Assembly (NCBI GenBank): GCA_013433145.1
Contig: CM024188.1
Location: 992,001-1,056,000, forward strand
Length of the DNA stretch: 64,000 bases
Source of the DNA: Ascaris suum
Lineage: Eukaryota; Nematoda; Chromadorea; Rhabditida; Ascarididae
Reading direction: 5' to 3'
Shown piece after piece: positions 23,901 through 36,964 of the stretch. The notes beneath the pieces are model-generated. The model was given only the letters and a program-made list of their open reading frames with translations. It was not told the DNA's origin and did no database searches. Position numbers and translations under genes: made by a program. The first letter of the stretch is position 1; every line of letters starts with the position of its first letter.

Positions 23901-26900
23901 GAATCTCCTAAGCAAAACAATCCCACGGTGTAAGATTTTTCGCATCGTTTCCTGATGAACCAGCTGGTCACCAGTGTTAGTATTTCCTACATTCCATCGT
24001 ATTTCAGTATCTCTACTTTAATCTGATAACTGATAGATTAACATCTACTGTTTGCAAATTTTAGCCAAAATTATTGAGCCTTAAGTAGTGAATGAGGTTA
24101 GAAATTTTGAAAAACTAGGTAGATAAATATTATAAATGTTCACGTGTGATTCGAAATGACCTAATAAACAGATGAATATTCAAGTTTCGATCGGAACAAC
24201 TTATTTTTGAGTAGCATTCAAATGAATCTAAATGATAGAAAAATAAATGCCTTGCAAATTTTATAACATCTTCAGGTGTTAATAAATTAAGCGTTAGAAA
24301 ATTTCGAAAAGATAGTCATCAATCCTATAGTTAGTTTAATCATAATCCACGAAATTTCACTGCTGCGAAATTTTTATAATCTGTGAAATGAAACTGCCGA
24401 ACAAAGAAGCATTTATATACGTGTAGAAAAAATTATGCCATAATGTGTTGTTGTTTTTTTCAGAACTTCAAAAAATGCGCATTAAAAAAAATCAACTGAG
24501 CAAAAATCATTGACCTGGAGAAAAGCGATTTGCTAATGTCACAGTGGCGAGACTGCCCAAATTTCGTAGTAAAACAGTGATTCGTCTATGTCTAAAACCC
24601 CATAGAATCGTTCATATCGAAGTCTAATGAATATGAAGGTACTTATCTATAGTGGCTACCTATCGCTAAATCTTGTGTATGGTAATGCTACCATATGCGA
24701 TTGTGGTATGGCTGCACTCTACTCTTGCTTTTCAAATTTGCTATATTACTGTACTGTAAATTTTACATATTTACCCAGTAAAATAAGCAGTACAAGTGCA
24801 GTGCATTTTAAAGGTAAAGTGACGTCATTGTCTGGTGTATCGTGAAAAACTATATCAAATGTCTTAGTTTAGTCATTGTGATCTAAGATGTAATTCATTC
24901 AGTAATCGAATGATCTAAGAAGCTAAGAAAAAAAATCATCAGGTTGCCTCCCCATATGTTTCAACTGATTCCAACTGAACAAATTTCTATTAAAGATTTT
25001 TATGGGCTATTTGTCTCAATGATTGCAAATATCGATCGCTAACTATTTTTTGATAAAGGGGCTATAAAAAGAAGTTTGCCATATTTTTGTTATATGATCA
25101 AATTAGAGACTACAAGCGTACGGGAATGTGATGATTTTCCACAGGATGTTTTAATTGATAGTACGGTGGAAGATCGGAAGCATAGGACAACTTGTCGCTT
25201 AGAAAGAAGAAGCCTCTAAGGTGATCACATTGTTAATGTCGTTCTCTTCATTCGCCACCGCTCAACCTGCGCGCAGGTTATTAATTCAGGTAGCTAAGGT
25301 ATATAAACACTTCATAAATAGGATGCTCCAACCAAGCGCTTATAGGGAAGTGCATATCAAAAAAAAAAAAAATCAACAAATATTTTTCATTTCTTACAGG
25401 ATTTTTTTAAAAATCTATAACAGCAGAAAATCAATGAAGCAAAAAAAAAAAACCTTTTATTAGAAATTCAATTCTATAGCTTTAATATGATGTTTCATAT
25501 CGTTCATGCTTATAGTATAAAGTTGTTTTCTCGCTTATTTAACGTTGGCAATGTGAAACACTTGAGAAAAAAGTTTTATTTTCACTAATATCTAAAGAAC
25601 CTTTTTTTCACTGTTTGCATTTTTTTTTTTTTTTTGAATGAGAAAAAAAACGCGTTGGATAGACGCTATATAGAGACGAGAGGCCAAAACAAGGAACGTT
25701 CGATATTGGTGATGCTGTTGTAGGCTTATCTTTGTGCTTTCCGTCTCATCAATTCACTAGTCGGGTTCTTGGTCGTTGTGTAATCGATTGCATCGTCTTG
25801 ACTACACACTAACAGCAATCGTTTTCGTTCATATACTCATCAAATAGCGATCAGTTATGTTGATCCATTTTTTAAAAATATTTCCTTATTTCATTCTAAT
25901 ATTTAAAATCTCGTTATAAAATCTGAAATTTATAGCTTTCTTCAGAATTTTTCAATCGATATATAATAGTAGTTCTAATGATTTACTACTGTGGGAAATG
26001 AGCGTTTTTCTATGTACTAGTCGATGATGGATATAAGAAATTTATCTCATAGAAACGAATCTTCTAAGTCTTATGGCAAATACGAATATATAATGTTTGC
26101 TCGTTTGTTTGTTTTTTTTTTTTTTTTTTTTGGTAATTTCTTATTATTTATTAGAAAAATCACTTCGAAGCGGTCAATTTTGCTAGGATATTTGAAGGAT
26201 GCTATTCGAGTTATTTATAAGTGAATAGACTTGTGCAGAGTGCTCAACTTTTCACAGAAGGGTTATATAATCTAATGAGGCTATGTGCCGCTTAAAATAA
26301 GAGTTCCACTGTAGTTTATTCGACACCTACATGTTTGACAAAGCTGAGTATTTATATGAACGATAACGGCTTCTTTCGATTCCATACTGCGTGAAAAAAA
26401 AAAATTTTTTTTTTCTAACCCTTTAAAAACATCGCAATTATCCACACTAAATAAAACAACCTAAAAATTTTTCATAAGCAAAGAGCGATATTCCCCTTGT
26501 TTATTAAAAACTTAGTGAGAAAAACCGAAATGAAAAAAAAAAAGATATGAAATAGGTATTTCCATGTAAAATTATTTAACTTCGATAATTGCAAAGGAAT
26601 TTGCAATTTTGTGCTGAATTCTCATCGTAGTTTATCGATAGTTTCGACGCTTTTGTTCATCAAAAAAAAAAAAAAATCTCTCAAAAAATGAGCGCAATTC
26701 TTTCATTTAAAAATCCCAAAAATTTCTCTTGAACTGATTATTAAAAAATTTCTGTTTGATTGCAATGATGATATTTTCAAAAATTTCAACAAACGTGCTT
26801 TTTTTTTTTTTTTTGCGAAACCGATCGACTTCTTTCTCATTTCTTCAATAAAAGTTTGCTTTTTACAACTTATTCGATGCAGCTTAGCTGCTGTTTTAAC

Positions 26901-27520
26901 GTCAGATTTCATTTATTGGCTCTGTCGAGAAATAACGACTCCTATAAATCCCTAAAGCGCTTAATGAATACCTTCAACAGGTTTATGCGATATGCGAAAG
27001 ATGCATGCATTAATTTGCTAGTGCTCATTTATGAGCAATTTCAACGGCCATTTTATTGAAGCGTTACTATTGCTAGTTGGCTTGCTTCATCTCTTTAAAG
27101 AATAGATATTAGGAATTGGTTTTTTTTTTTTGACACTATAGTACGTTTCGTTCGTATTCCATTTAGATCACAATATTTGTACTCTATACAAATCAAGCAA
27201 TATGAAAGCAAAATCAATATATTTCTCCATCCACTTATGTAAATGATGCAAAATTTCTCTCCATTTAGTGTTGCTACTAGAATTAAAGTTATACTTTTTT
27301 CTTCGAAATTTACGCCTAATAACATCCTGTTTTGTTGCTCTTCATTTTTCATGCATATATTAATTTATTAAACGTCAAATAGGCATATTAGCGCTTATAA
27401 CGATTTTCTATTCACAAAGAACAGAGGTGATGTGCCCATTTATTCGCTCTAGAATTGCTCATTTACTCTCTTTGAATTATGTGACACAATAGCTATTCTT
27501 TGTTGATTTTGTCTTTTCGT

Positions 27521-27525
27521 TTCAG
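27521..27525 (+). promoter_or_regulatory. Splice acceptor upstream of MOCS1A start
   Basis: TTTTCGTTTCAG is a strong nematode 3' splice site 59 bases before the ATG, with an in-frame stop between. It is a spliced-leader or 5'UTR-intron acceptor. Confidence 0.5.
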
Positions 27526-27584
27526 GCATTTCGTGCGTTTAGTTCTCCAACTCGCTGTTTTTCTGAGAGGAAGAGGCTGTGGGA

Positions 27585-27795
27585 ATGCGAAAAGTGTTTC
27601 ATTTCCTCGGCTGTAAAGCCACACGATTTTCGATACGACAAGAATTGTCGTCACTTAAGGCTCAGCAACTACGGCAGGAAATCGCCGTCGACGAAGCAAC
27701 TCTTCCAGACCAAAACATTGCCAATTTAGTCGATACTTATGGCCGACATCATACCTACCTTCGTATTTCAATTGCTGAAAAATGCAATCTTCGAT
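27585..27795 (+). CDS. moc-5: MOCS1A exon 1
   Basis: ATG at 27585 is the first in frame after a stop at 27564. The exon encodes the presequence-like N-terminus and [12 protein letters not shown], with Cys67. It ends one base into the Cys71 codon at GTAAGT. Confidence 0.93.
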
Positions 27796-30700
27796 GTAAG
27801 TTCAAATTTGATCCATAATTTCTAGGGTTTTCTAATATCCGTTGACCATGATAACGATGATTCACGGTATTTCACGATACATAGCTGTCAATAATAATGC
27901 TATTATCACCTGCAGTCGTTCTTAGACATTTAGATCTTTCTATCAAAGAGTGCATTTAGGTACATATTGTATGCCGGAAGAAGGTGTCCCTCTCAGTCCG
28001 AGTCACAATTTGTTAAATGCCGACGAGATAGTACGTTTGGCAACAATATTCGCTGCGAATGGTGTCACAAAAATTCGTCTCACCGGTGGAGAACCAACAC
28101 TTCGAAAGGATATTGTGGACATTGTCGGTGGGTGTATGCAATCGTTTTTTTTTTTCGAAATAAACCTGGCAATAGCAGCTGAATGAACTTCAGACTTAAA
28201 AAGAAATGCATTGATTTTCCACAGCAAATTTTCTCTTTCTATAATTTTAGTCCGATCTCAGTTAAAAAGTTCAAACATAGGGTATTTTTTCGAGACACTG
28301 AGGAAAATACTTTTCATCGTTTAAGTAGAGCATTCAAGTGAAAATTCATCTCGCTTTCGATGTTTTGCACTAAATTTTCGTTTCTTTTACAGATATCTAA
28401 TAGGCGAATGTGGCGTGGCGTCTTCGCCTTTTTTTTTCTGGTAGTCGGCGGCCCAAAACTATTTCCGCTATCCATGAAAACACTTTTAACTGTTGGCATA
28501 CTTCGAGAGCTTTGATTATCAGCTTCTCTATCTATAGAGCTTGAAGTACAGAATGAAAGTTCAACGATTACTTTATAACGAGTTCAGTAAAGAAGTTTCT
28601 TAGAGAAAGAGAGAAGTAATACAGTTTTCATGAGGTTTCCTTTGCTTTTTGATTAATACAGTGTTTTGTTTTGATTAATCCGTTGAAGTGGATATTGAAG
28701 GGCGACTCGCTTCAATTCCTGGAATCAATCAAGTCGGTATGACAACCAATGGAATAGCTTTACGGCAAAAACTTGAAGCACTCGCGAGCGTCGGTCTTAG
28801 CAAACTAAATATAAGCTTGGACACGTTGAACGAGGCTAAATATATGATCATAACGAGACGTAATGGATTTAATAAGGTGATGAGATCAATCGAATTGGCC
28901 GAATCAATTTTCGATCAGGTGAAGGTGAGTGTCACTGTTTCCTTGTCGCAAACGTATTTTGCATTTTTCTGATCTCACTATTCGGTCAAATATTTATTTT
29001 CTCTTTGGCGATAATATTCATAAATATTGTTTTCTCTCGTGAGTATTTCCATTTATGGAGTTTCTTATGAAATTTCGATTTAATAGTTGAATATTCTTTA
29101 GTTATGCTCGATCTTAACGTCTCCAATTTTATAATGCAATATAGCCAGCTAGTAATCATTACCTTTATACGAGTATAGTTTCTAATTCTCGCATTTCGAT
29201 TGATGAGTCGTTTATCCATTTTAGTAAACTCATTTTACTAAATAAGTATTAGAACTTAATAAAAGACTACGTTTGTGGATTTATTACTACAAACTCTTCG
29301 TTGTTTTTCCCCCATTAATTTATTCGATGAAAAATGACATTTGCTTCCAGATCAACAATGTCGTAATTCGAGGCATAAATGATGAAGAATTAACGGATTT
29401 TGTATCACTCACTGAATTTCGTGTGAGTTTTTCTTTTATATATTTGCAATGCGAACCCACACGTTTTATTGATAAAGAACAGATGTTATTCAGAGTCCTT
29501 GGCAAGTTAGCAGTCCAAGCTTTTTTCTCAATAAAGACCTCCGTTTCCGATAGAGAAAATGTGTTTGTAGTATCCGAACCAGATATAATTCCAAACTGGT
29601 AATAGGTAAATTCAGCATTATTAGCTTGTCGCTTGATAGGTCAGAAATTATGTAATAAAGGTGTTACATTTGAAACTTATGTCTCTGACTCAAAAAAATT
29701 TTGTCACGGAAAAAGTTAGACTTATCACTCGTAATCAACCTATCGGCTTGTCTGAGGAGTAAAATGCAATGTAGAGGTGCGGAATGTGGCGTTAATGGTC
29801 CTTGAATCAAATGACTTCCGATTAGCTTATCAGTCTCATCAATGGTCACCTTATTAGCTGACGAATTGGAAAGTACGGCCCAGATGAGGAAACTTTGAAC
29901 CTTCTGATCCGTGCATGTCAAATCCACTTTAAATGCATAAGTTCGGCGCATATGAAAAAAACCTATCATGTCATGATGCGCTTTACCATTTCCCACAATA
30001 TCGGTTAGCTGATGGAGATGCTTCACGATGAAGTTTTAAAAAAAAATCAGGCTGGATTCATAACGAGAGTACTAAACGCATCATTTGCAAAATGTTCTTC
30101 GCAGCCTCTAAGTGCAAGAGTACGGAATTTTTTTTTTTTTAAATCCTGAATTCTTGGTGAGATTTTCCATTTTCATTGCCTAATGAATTGAAGGTTTCAG
30201 TAGAGGTAACGCATTTTAGTAAAAAATAGTTACAAATACCAAAACGAGTAACAATGCTAAAAACGATGCTCTACAAGTTGGCATACTCTGATTTGTTGCT
30301 GAATGTAGTTGCATTTGTTCACGATGTCCTCTTTAAGATTCGATGAATTCAATTATTGGCAACTTGACACTTCGTTTGTTTCATGCGTCAATAAATTATT
30401 CTTAACGATTGCCGCATAGAAAAATTAGGAGTCATCAATGAATGTGCATCTTATTGTTGATTACGTATTATATTTAGGTGAGAAAATGAATCAATTTAAA
30501 ATTTTTGCACGAACTAATTTCCACTAATTTATGAAATAATGAAACTTAGTGGTGAAACATTCCGGTATGTGTAGCGATAATATTCAGCCGTATTCTACGC
30601 TTTCGATACATTTAGGCTAGATGATAGACGTTCGAAAAGAGGAAAATGATCGTAGAAGTTCATCAAGATATTCAAACATACCATGTTGAAATGAATTTTA

Positions 30701-33700
30701 TTAATTATTCGTTTTATTTCTCTGAGAATTCATCAAATTGTTTAAAAAATTTTTTTTTTGGTTACTAAAATATAAAATTGAACGAAACGAGTGGATATTC
30801 CTTTTAGCAACGAGAGAGTTCAAACATCCGTTTCATAGGCTAATGCAACATTAAGGGAAAATTTCTCGTAAAGAAAGGGCATCATATGCGCGATACTGAG
30901 GCAAGCGGAAAGCAAGAAAAGTGGAAATGAGGCTTCATCGTGCAAATCCCACTTTTCTAAGTAATCATCGGTAAGACACACAATGCAGAATGGCCTTTGT
31001 TAATCATCGTTTGCTAAGAATTGTACTACTCCACTCATAGTGATATGATATGAATCAAGTGGGAAAACGTTTCATAGAGAGTAGCAATTTATGCGTTCTA
31101 ACTAACGACGACAGCTGTTCAACCACACGACAAAAATAATAAAGTAAGGCCTAACAATAGTTCAAAAACAATCAACTGCTTGCACAAATTTCCAGCCAGA
31201 AAAAAAAATCTAATTACAGGTTGCATCTGGCGGGCTTCTGAAAAAAATCAGTTTGTGCATTGAGTGATATACTTAAGTCCTAGCTATTGCGGAGAATAAT
31301 CAATTAGAACGAGATTGGGAATCACGATATACCGCTTTAAACCTTTTTTTGTGATTGGCACTATTATTTCTGCAAACATTAGAAAATGCTCTTTTCACAG
31401 TACTGGCCGAGCAAATAAAACTCGTTTATTACGAGTAGGAGAACCATGCGTCGATGAGTAATAAACACACACATTGATTAGCAAGCAAGGCCGCAGCCTA
31501 TTTATATCTTCTGCTAGGGCCCCGAAAGCATGGGGAATTCATAATCCACACGGGGAGGTACCACATCAAGATCAAACAAGTGTGGGCATACAACCTGTTA
31601 CATAAACGAAGATCACCACGATCACTGCGACCTTAGAATTTATTTGGTCACAACAGATCACTCGTTAACAGTAACGGTCGGTGAAATGAATCGCAAGTAC
31701 GAAAACGTATTTCGTGCCAGCCTCTATACTATTCTTTCCACTTGATTCATTGATATTTCTGCGGTGGAAGTGGCCGAGTAGATTAAATTTTCGTTTTATA
31801 CATTCATATGGATTTTCCAATCAATACTCTGTCACAGCTATTGTATTTTTCTGCACGTGAAAGCGATACTCCATCATTATCATCGCCATGATTTCTTCGA
31901 TATTGAGTTCTTGTTTAGTCGTTCTTTTCAAACTTCCTTTCTTTTCTATCTTATATTGTCTAGTACAAAGAGTTCGCTATCAATACATTAATAAGTAGAC
32001 ATTTGTTAGCGAATTTAGCAATTAAATGCTTCAACCGATAAGAAACTAAAACAATGATCGAGTTATCATCGCAAAATTTTCGATTATGGACGATTTCAAA
32101 GCAATAATTCAACGTTATGTCGAATTGCTCATGTAAATCTATCTTGCCATTCAGTTGAAAGATTAATGCAAAATCGCATTAATTTCGTTAATGGTTGTTG
32201 TTTCATCCTTAGATTTTTCCACTCAACCACTGAACAACCGCACTTCCTCATTCCATCACTCTGCCGCCTTCTCCAGTTGTTCGTCTTGAAGCTTATTTGT
32301 GGATTGTTACTTTTCTTGAACAGTAAGATAGATTCTACGTTAATTGCAGCTGCATTCTGAGATTTCACGATAATCTTATCATACGAAATTATTACCGCAA
32401 TTTTCTTTGTAGTTCCCGAAATTCACTTCTATTTTTTTCCAGAATCATCGACTTATGCGAATCCGCTTAACGTTGATCACTTTTGCTATTAATTATTTTT
32501 TCTGTTCTTCTTCTTGAGTGAAGATTTGCAGCGTCAACAATTTTGAACTGCTGTGGGAGGCAAACGTGCTGCAAACCGTTCCAAAATTCACCGTCTATTC
32601 TCATATATTTAGATGATAATTTCTCGCATAAGCCGTTGGCCATCAACAGTTCAGATTCGTTTTCATCTTCCGCTCTTTTAATTCTGAGTTAGTCGTATTC
32701 AGAAAGTCAGGAGCAGCTTGTTTAAACTTGCAAGATCCAAAGTGAAGCCGAACTAGCGATTCAAATCGCATTGTCAGTTCAGTCGGCCATAAACTCCAAA
32801 GTAGCATGTATTTCAGAACTTAGATGTACGATTCATCGAGTACATGCCCTTTGGCGGTAACAAATTCGAGTTGCGCAAAATGGTACCCTATAAGGAAATG
32901 CTGAAGACAATCGACAAGAAGTTCCCAATGATTGTCAAATTGAAGGATCTTCCGAGCGATACATCCAAGGTCCTCATTTCACTACGTTCTGCTAGGACTT
33001 CCTGCCACGCTTCTTCATTTCTGTTCTCTTAGACTGCAGTTTCCATTTCATTTCTGTTAGCTGTTTCCACCCCAATAACAAGCAACTGCATCATGTGATC
33101 GAGATGAAAACTCTTAAATAGAACACATTATTCAAGCCGTCCATTCGCCTTTGCAACAGCAGTGTTATGCTTTACTACTCGGAAGTTCGACAGCTGACCT
33201 CCGGCGTCTGGACACCGCTGAGCGTTTCGGTATTTCACTTTTATTCTTCAGTCAGAGGTTTCCAGTTGTCTGTTCTTTATCCATGAAATAATACCTCGGT
33301 GAGATCAGGATCAGTGATGCCCTCACCACAATTGCGAACAACGTACGACGTGTGTATGTGTTCTTGCTGTTGTTCTGTTGCGATGGCGAACATATGTCTT
33401 AGTCTCACTGATATCCGTCCAAAACGAGGATAGAGAGAAATGATAGAGAGGTCGTTATTTGTTGGCAGAAGTAGAGTAACTCAAATTCCCTGATTCAAGC
33501 TGCAAAAAATGAAATATTCGACCGTTCTGTAATGACCGAAGGCTAGAGATCAGTGCTGAAACGTTGAAAAGGCGAAGTTGCTCAAATAAGCTCTCACGTC
33601 AGGAGGGGTACCTTTTTCTGAATGGAATTTCTCCCTCCAAATTTCCGTCTGTGGAGTAGGAGATATTAAGATGTTCCAGAGGTCCCGTTACTTCGAATAA

Positions 33701-35408
33701 AAGAGTGTGCCGTTGAATTACTCGGAAATCCATTGTTATTAGACCTGCTATGAAGAGGTTTTTAAAATATTTCATAGATTTGGTTTGACCCTCCTTCCAC
33801 CTCCTCAACCAGAATCAATAGATGCCACTCACCTATTCTGTTTCCGCTCGCCATCAGTAAAACTCTTCTTCATGGACCACCTCGCTTCTGCTAGCCGTTA
33901 GCAAAGCTCTTTTTCTTGGAATACAAGCTTAAGAGCTTCTGCTTAAGCTCCAAGTTATAGTACGTTGTTTGTTTATATTTGTTATGAAAACCTGTTAGAT
34001 TAATACTGCGTTTCAGGCTTATAGTGTGCAAGGGTTCCGCGGGAAATTTGGATTTATAAGCTCCATGTCAGAACACTTTTGTGCGAGCTGCAGTCGACTC
34101 CGCATAACGGCTGACGGAAATCTTAAGGTGAGGGATACCCTTCACAGCGTATCGTGGGGAATTTTGAACGATGATGTTTGCATTGAATTCCTTGACGGAC
34201 TCTTGTCCTCAATTTTCCATGAGTTTTGTAGCTTCTGATTTCTAGAGTTAATTTATCGATCACTAATTTCCATTACTAATTTTTACGTCAAACATTTGGG
34301 GGTCGCTGATTCATGGCCCATGAATTCGACGTTCATTCATTTGTGAACGAACGTCGAATTTCTGTAATCTCCTTCGTGACTTCAGCTACTTCGTAGCTCG
34401 AGCAAAACCATGATAAATGCTATGCAAGGTAACCAACTTTAATTTCGCAACAGAATTTGTATCCTCCTTGTCAACTATACATCTCGACGAGTAGCACCAT
34501 ATTTTGAGGTTTGCCTCCACGGTAATAGTGAGGTGTCGTTAAGAGACGCTTTGCGAGGTGGAGCAAGCGACAAACAAATAGAAGCAATCGTTCGCGACGC
34601 ACTCAGCAGAAAAAAGAAGCAACATGCTGGTTGGTGAATGTTTTTACATTATCGACCATACTATGGAGCTAAAATTGTTTGCTGGTGAACAAATCATTTG
34701 TCAATTAGAGTTTTGCAAAGGTGCTCAACCACCTTGTCCATACGAGTAAGCACCACTCTGTTTCCTTCAGAATGATTCCTCCGGATTCTACTATGTCGAT
34801 TTCATAAATCAGCTAGTTAAGATATCATCACTTTTCAAATAATTCACCTTCAGATATCACTGATTTTTGAAAAGGAGCCATATCAATTATTTGTGCAAGA
34901 ATGAAAAAAAAAAAAAAAAAAACTCAATCCTTTAGCAGTTCATATCAAAGTTCCGTCAGTTCAAAGAAATATCTTATAGTGGAAATTTTTCTGTCAGAAT
35001 TTGTAGCTTTTCTCCGCAACAACACAAATTTTCTTCCGTTGCGAAAGAATATGGAAATTGCCAGCATTTCCAACTTTATCAAAATGCATCATCTTATAAT
35101 GTTTGGCGGGCCTCATGCTACTATGAATTTCGTACCCTCTGAAACACGATATTCGCTTCCATAGGCCTTAGTTCTTTTTTTTTAGACAGAAAGCACGAGT
35201 CTGCAATTCGGGGAACTTGTTTCATTTCGGCTACGCCTGGCAGCAATATTCACACCGCATTCGCGTTTTTCTTTTTTTTTTTTTTTTTTTTTTTTTTGCA
35301 ATTCCCTCGTATTTCGTGCAATATTTATTTACACCTGCAATTCCTTTTGCAGGGGTGGAACGTCTTATCAGTATGACGAATCGACCGATGGTCCTTATCG
35401 GAGGTTAA
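27585..35408 (+). CDS. moc-5: MOCS1A (MoaA-type radical SAM GTP 3',8-cyclase), complete
   Basis: MOCS1A converts GTP to (8S)-3',8-cyclo-7,8-dihydroguanosine triphosphate in mitochondria, the first step of molybdenum cofactor synthesis. Exons 27585-27795, 27960-28127, 28689-28924, 29351-29422, 32817-32969, 34017-34127, 34509-34629 and 35353-35408 give 375 residues (human 385). The radical-SAM cluster CX3CX2C is Cys67, Cys71, Cys74. The GGEP motif follows, with TTNGI and LNISLDTL downstream. The second 4Fe-4S cluster CX2CX13C is Cys302, Cys305, Cys319. The protein ends LIGG before TAA, the Gly-Gly tail that MOCS1A needs for activity. The basic N-terminus ([18 protein letters not shown]) fits a mitochondrial presequence. 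An alternative donor at 35404 could fuse it to the downstream MOCS1B exons. All key residues are present; I am confident. Confidence 0.95.
27960..28127 (+). CDS. moc-5: MOCS1A exon 2
   Basis: Begins after TGCATTTAG and completes Cys71. It continues [12 protein letters not shown] (third cluster Cys) and [19 protein letters not shown] (GGEP motif), then a GTGGGT donor. Confidence 0.94.
28689..28924 (+). CDS. moc-5: MOCS1A exon 3
   Basis: Contains [32 protein letters not shown] and ends FDQVK before GTGAGT. The acceptor is the unusual GTTGAAG, fixed by the phase of exon 2. Confidence 0.92.
29351..29422 (+). CDS. moc-5: MOCS1A exon 4
   Basis: Twenty-four codons after [26 protein letters not shown] matches the human VMRGLNEDELLDFAALT segment. 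The donor is GTGAGT. Confidence 0.93.
29423..32816 (+). other. MOCS1A intron 4
   Basis: A 3.4 kb intron, mostly AT-rich, containing the second LTR-like copy (31398-31670, opposite strand). No nested gene is recognised. Confidence 0.6.
31398..31670 (-). mobile_element. LTR-like repeat, copy 2
   Basis: On the - strand it begins TGTTAACGAGTGATCT at 31670. It then shows a TATAAATAGG site near 31505-31496 and an AATAAA near 31425. Copy 1 at 10162 shares this order and long matching blocks, including GATCTTGATGTG. The right layout for a solo LTR. A clear target-site duplication is not visible. Confidence 0.6.
32817..32969 (+). CDS. moc-5: MOCS1A exon 5
   Basis: After [22 protein letters not shown] and [12 protein letters not shown], as in the TIM-barrel end of MoaA. 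It ends SDTSK before GTCCTC. Confidence 0.93.
32970..34016 (+). other. MOCS1A intron 5
   Basis: Somewhat GC-richer near 33180-33420 and 33540-33600, suggesting an old repeat. No protein domain is recognised. Confidence 0.4.
34017..34127 (+). CDS. moc-5: MOCS1A exon 6
   Basis: [20 protein letters not shown] carries Cys302 and Cys305 of the substrate-side iron-sulfur cluster. The donor is GTGAGG. Confidence 0.95.
34323..34360. other. Near-perfect intronic hairpin in MOCS1A intron 6
   Basis: AATTCGACGTTC (34323-34334) pairs with GAACGTCGAATT (34349-34360). After one A/C mismatch, TTCA/TGAA closes a 4-base loop. It may be a structural element or a transposon-end relic. Confidence 0.5.
34509..34629 (+). 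CDS. moc-5: MOCS1A exon 7
   Basis: [20 protein letters not shown] supplies Cys319. The exon continues to RKKKQHA and ends one base into Gly at GTTGGT. The acceptor is ATTTTGAG. Confidence 0.92.
35353..35408 (+). CDS. moc-5: MOCS1A exon 8 with Gly-Gly-stop
   Basis: [17 protein letters not shown] and TAA after TTTTGCAG match the human MOCS1A end NRPMILIGG. In a read-through isoform it would end at 35403. Confidence 0.93.
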
Positions 35409-35409
35409 A
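35403..35409 (+). promoter_or_regulatory. Potential alternative 5' splice site over the MOCS1A stop
   Basis: GAG|GTTAAA covers the last Gly and stop codons. Use of GT at 35404-35405 removes the stop and leaves phase 1, exactly what the MOCS1B exon at 37934 requires. Human MOCS1 also uses alternative splicing at this point. Confidence 0.55.
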
Positions 35410-35782
35410 GCAATCCGGTGATAGCTTGTTTTTCTTTTTCTGTTGTAAACATTCATGAGAAACGGGGAGATTTCATGGAACGGCTTCTTGTAACTGATCT
35501 CGAGACACATAGACTGATGAGGCATCATTAGTGAAGCCCATGAGGCTGCTAGCTCCATAATGTATGCAACATATTTTCACTCTCGCGCAAAGTGCCTGAA
35601 TAATGAACAACTTTTTCCGTCGTTTCTTAATTGCTTATTCCTACCAATGCGCCTCTGAGATTAAATGCGAAGTTTTGCAAAGTACCCCTTTTTCTCTACC
35701 TCCAATCGAGAAAAATATAGAGTTGCTAAAATATATACTTTCGTAGTAGCATGAGGCCAATGGGCATCGCAAATTGGTAACA

Positions 35783-35788
35783 AATAAA
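35783..35788 (+). terminator. Candidate polyadenylation signal for the MOCS1A-only transcript
   Basis: AATAAA lies 375 bases after the MOCS1A stop, inside the intron that a fusion transcript would remove. Confidence 0.35.
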
Positions 35789-36964
35789 GAACACAATATT
35801 ATGCGTTTATGTTCTGATCGAGTCAATTGCTCCCACGAATCTTCTGTAAAAGATGCATTTTTTTTTTCGACCTGATCGTTTTTTTTTTTCAACCAGGCCG
35901 TTGAAAATGCGACTCGGCTGGGTTGTAGAATGCCAAAAAAGGTTTTAGGTTGATTTTTGATTTCAGAAGATATACTTCATATACACTCCATTTGGAGGTT
36001 GAGGGATTAGCTTGAACTGATATGTGGGTCACCCTATGGTGCATGTTATACCACAAAGTTTCTAATCCAAGCTTTGGTGATCCTCAGGTTGAAAATCCCA
36101 GGTAGACATGTGCACCAATATACGTATACATACAACTTCTCTATAATCCATTTTGGGTGCACATATTTGCAAAAGCGCATTTAAACGAACATTTTGGTTC
36201 GAATTTTGTGCAATCGGTTTGTTCCCTGGGATGATTCTTAATTGGGCGCCTTATTATTGTTTTTGTATATGTAGAATTCCCATTGACCAGGTAGGATGTT
36301 GTACAGGAGCGTATACCGTGCCGGCTTTCTCATCCTTTTTTTTCATTGATATTATGACTGAATTACCCGTTTGTGTGCTGCTATTTTTTGCAACATTATT
36401 CTTTTCACTGGCCTCAATTTGTAGAACTCTATAGAATTCGATCACTTGATCTAGTTTGAACGATTTCTTATTAACTGTTGATCAATTGATAGTCAAATCA
36501 CTCGCCAGTAGAATTCCGATCATCGACCAACCACCAAGTACCCGTTGATATAAAGCATCGGCTAGAAATGGATTGATCGAACTTGCTCGACTGTACAAGT
36601 TTCGCAGGATAATGTTAACTGAATTTTTTTTAAAGGTTCCACGTCATATACACTTTGCTATCTCGTCAAATGCAGTTCAAGGTTCTTTTCTATGTTCGCG
36701 TTGAAAAATTTATCGCCTTCGGCAGAATTCTCTCTTATAGGTAGGCTATTTCTTGCTGGTGCTAATCTTCAGTAATAGTATCAGCTGTTGTATTATAACA
36801 AGATATCCTTATTAGTAGATGACAGCGGTGTAATTAATGCATATGATATTTTGGAACACGTTGCAAGATAATGACCTGGACTTTAATGTAGTTTTTTTTC
36901 GTCATGAACGTTTAACTGTTATAGGCAAATACAACTATGTAAAAAATAGTACAGTCTAAACGAA

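Larger units (their letters stand above)
18340..27520. other. Long gene-poor intergenic region
   Basis: About 9 kb of AT-rich DNA with many A or T runs (for example 23705-23723, 25361-25372, 26108-26130). It has two repeat clusters listed separately. No open frame on either strand shows a recognisable domain or splice-consistent conservation. Confidence 0.5.

Noticed and set aside
31395..31412. CAGTACTGGCC resembling a Tc1 terminal repeat
   Set aside because: No TA target, no inverted partner, and the motif is at the edge of the LTR-like repeat.
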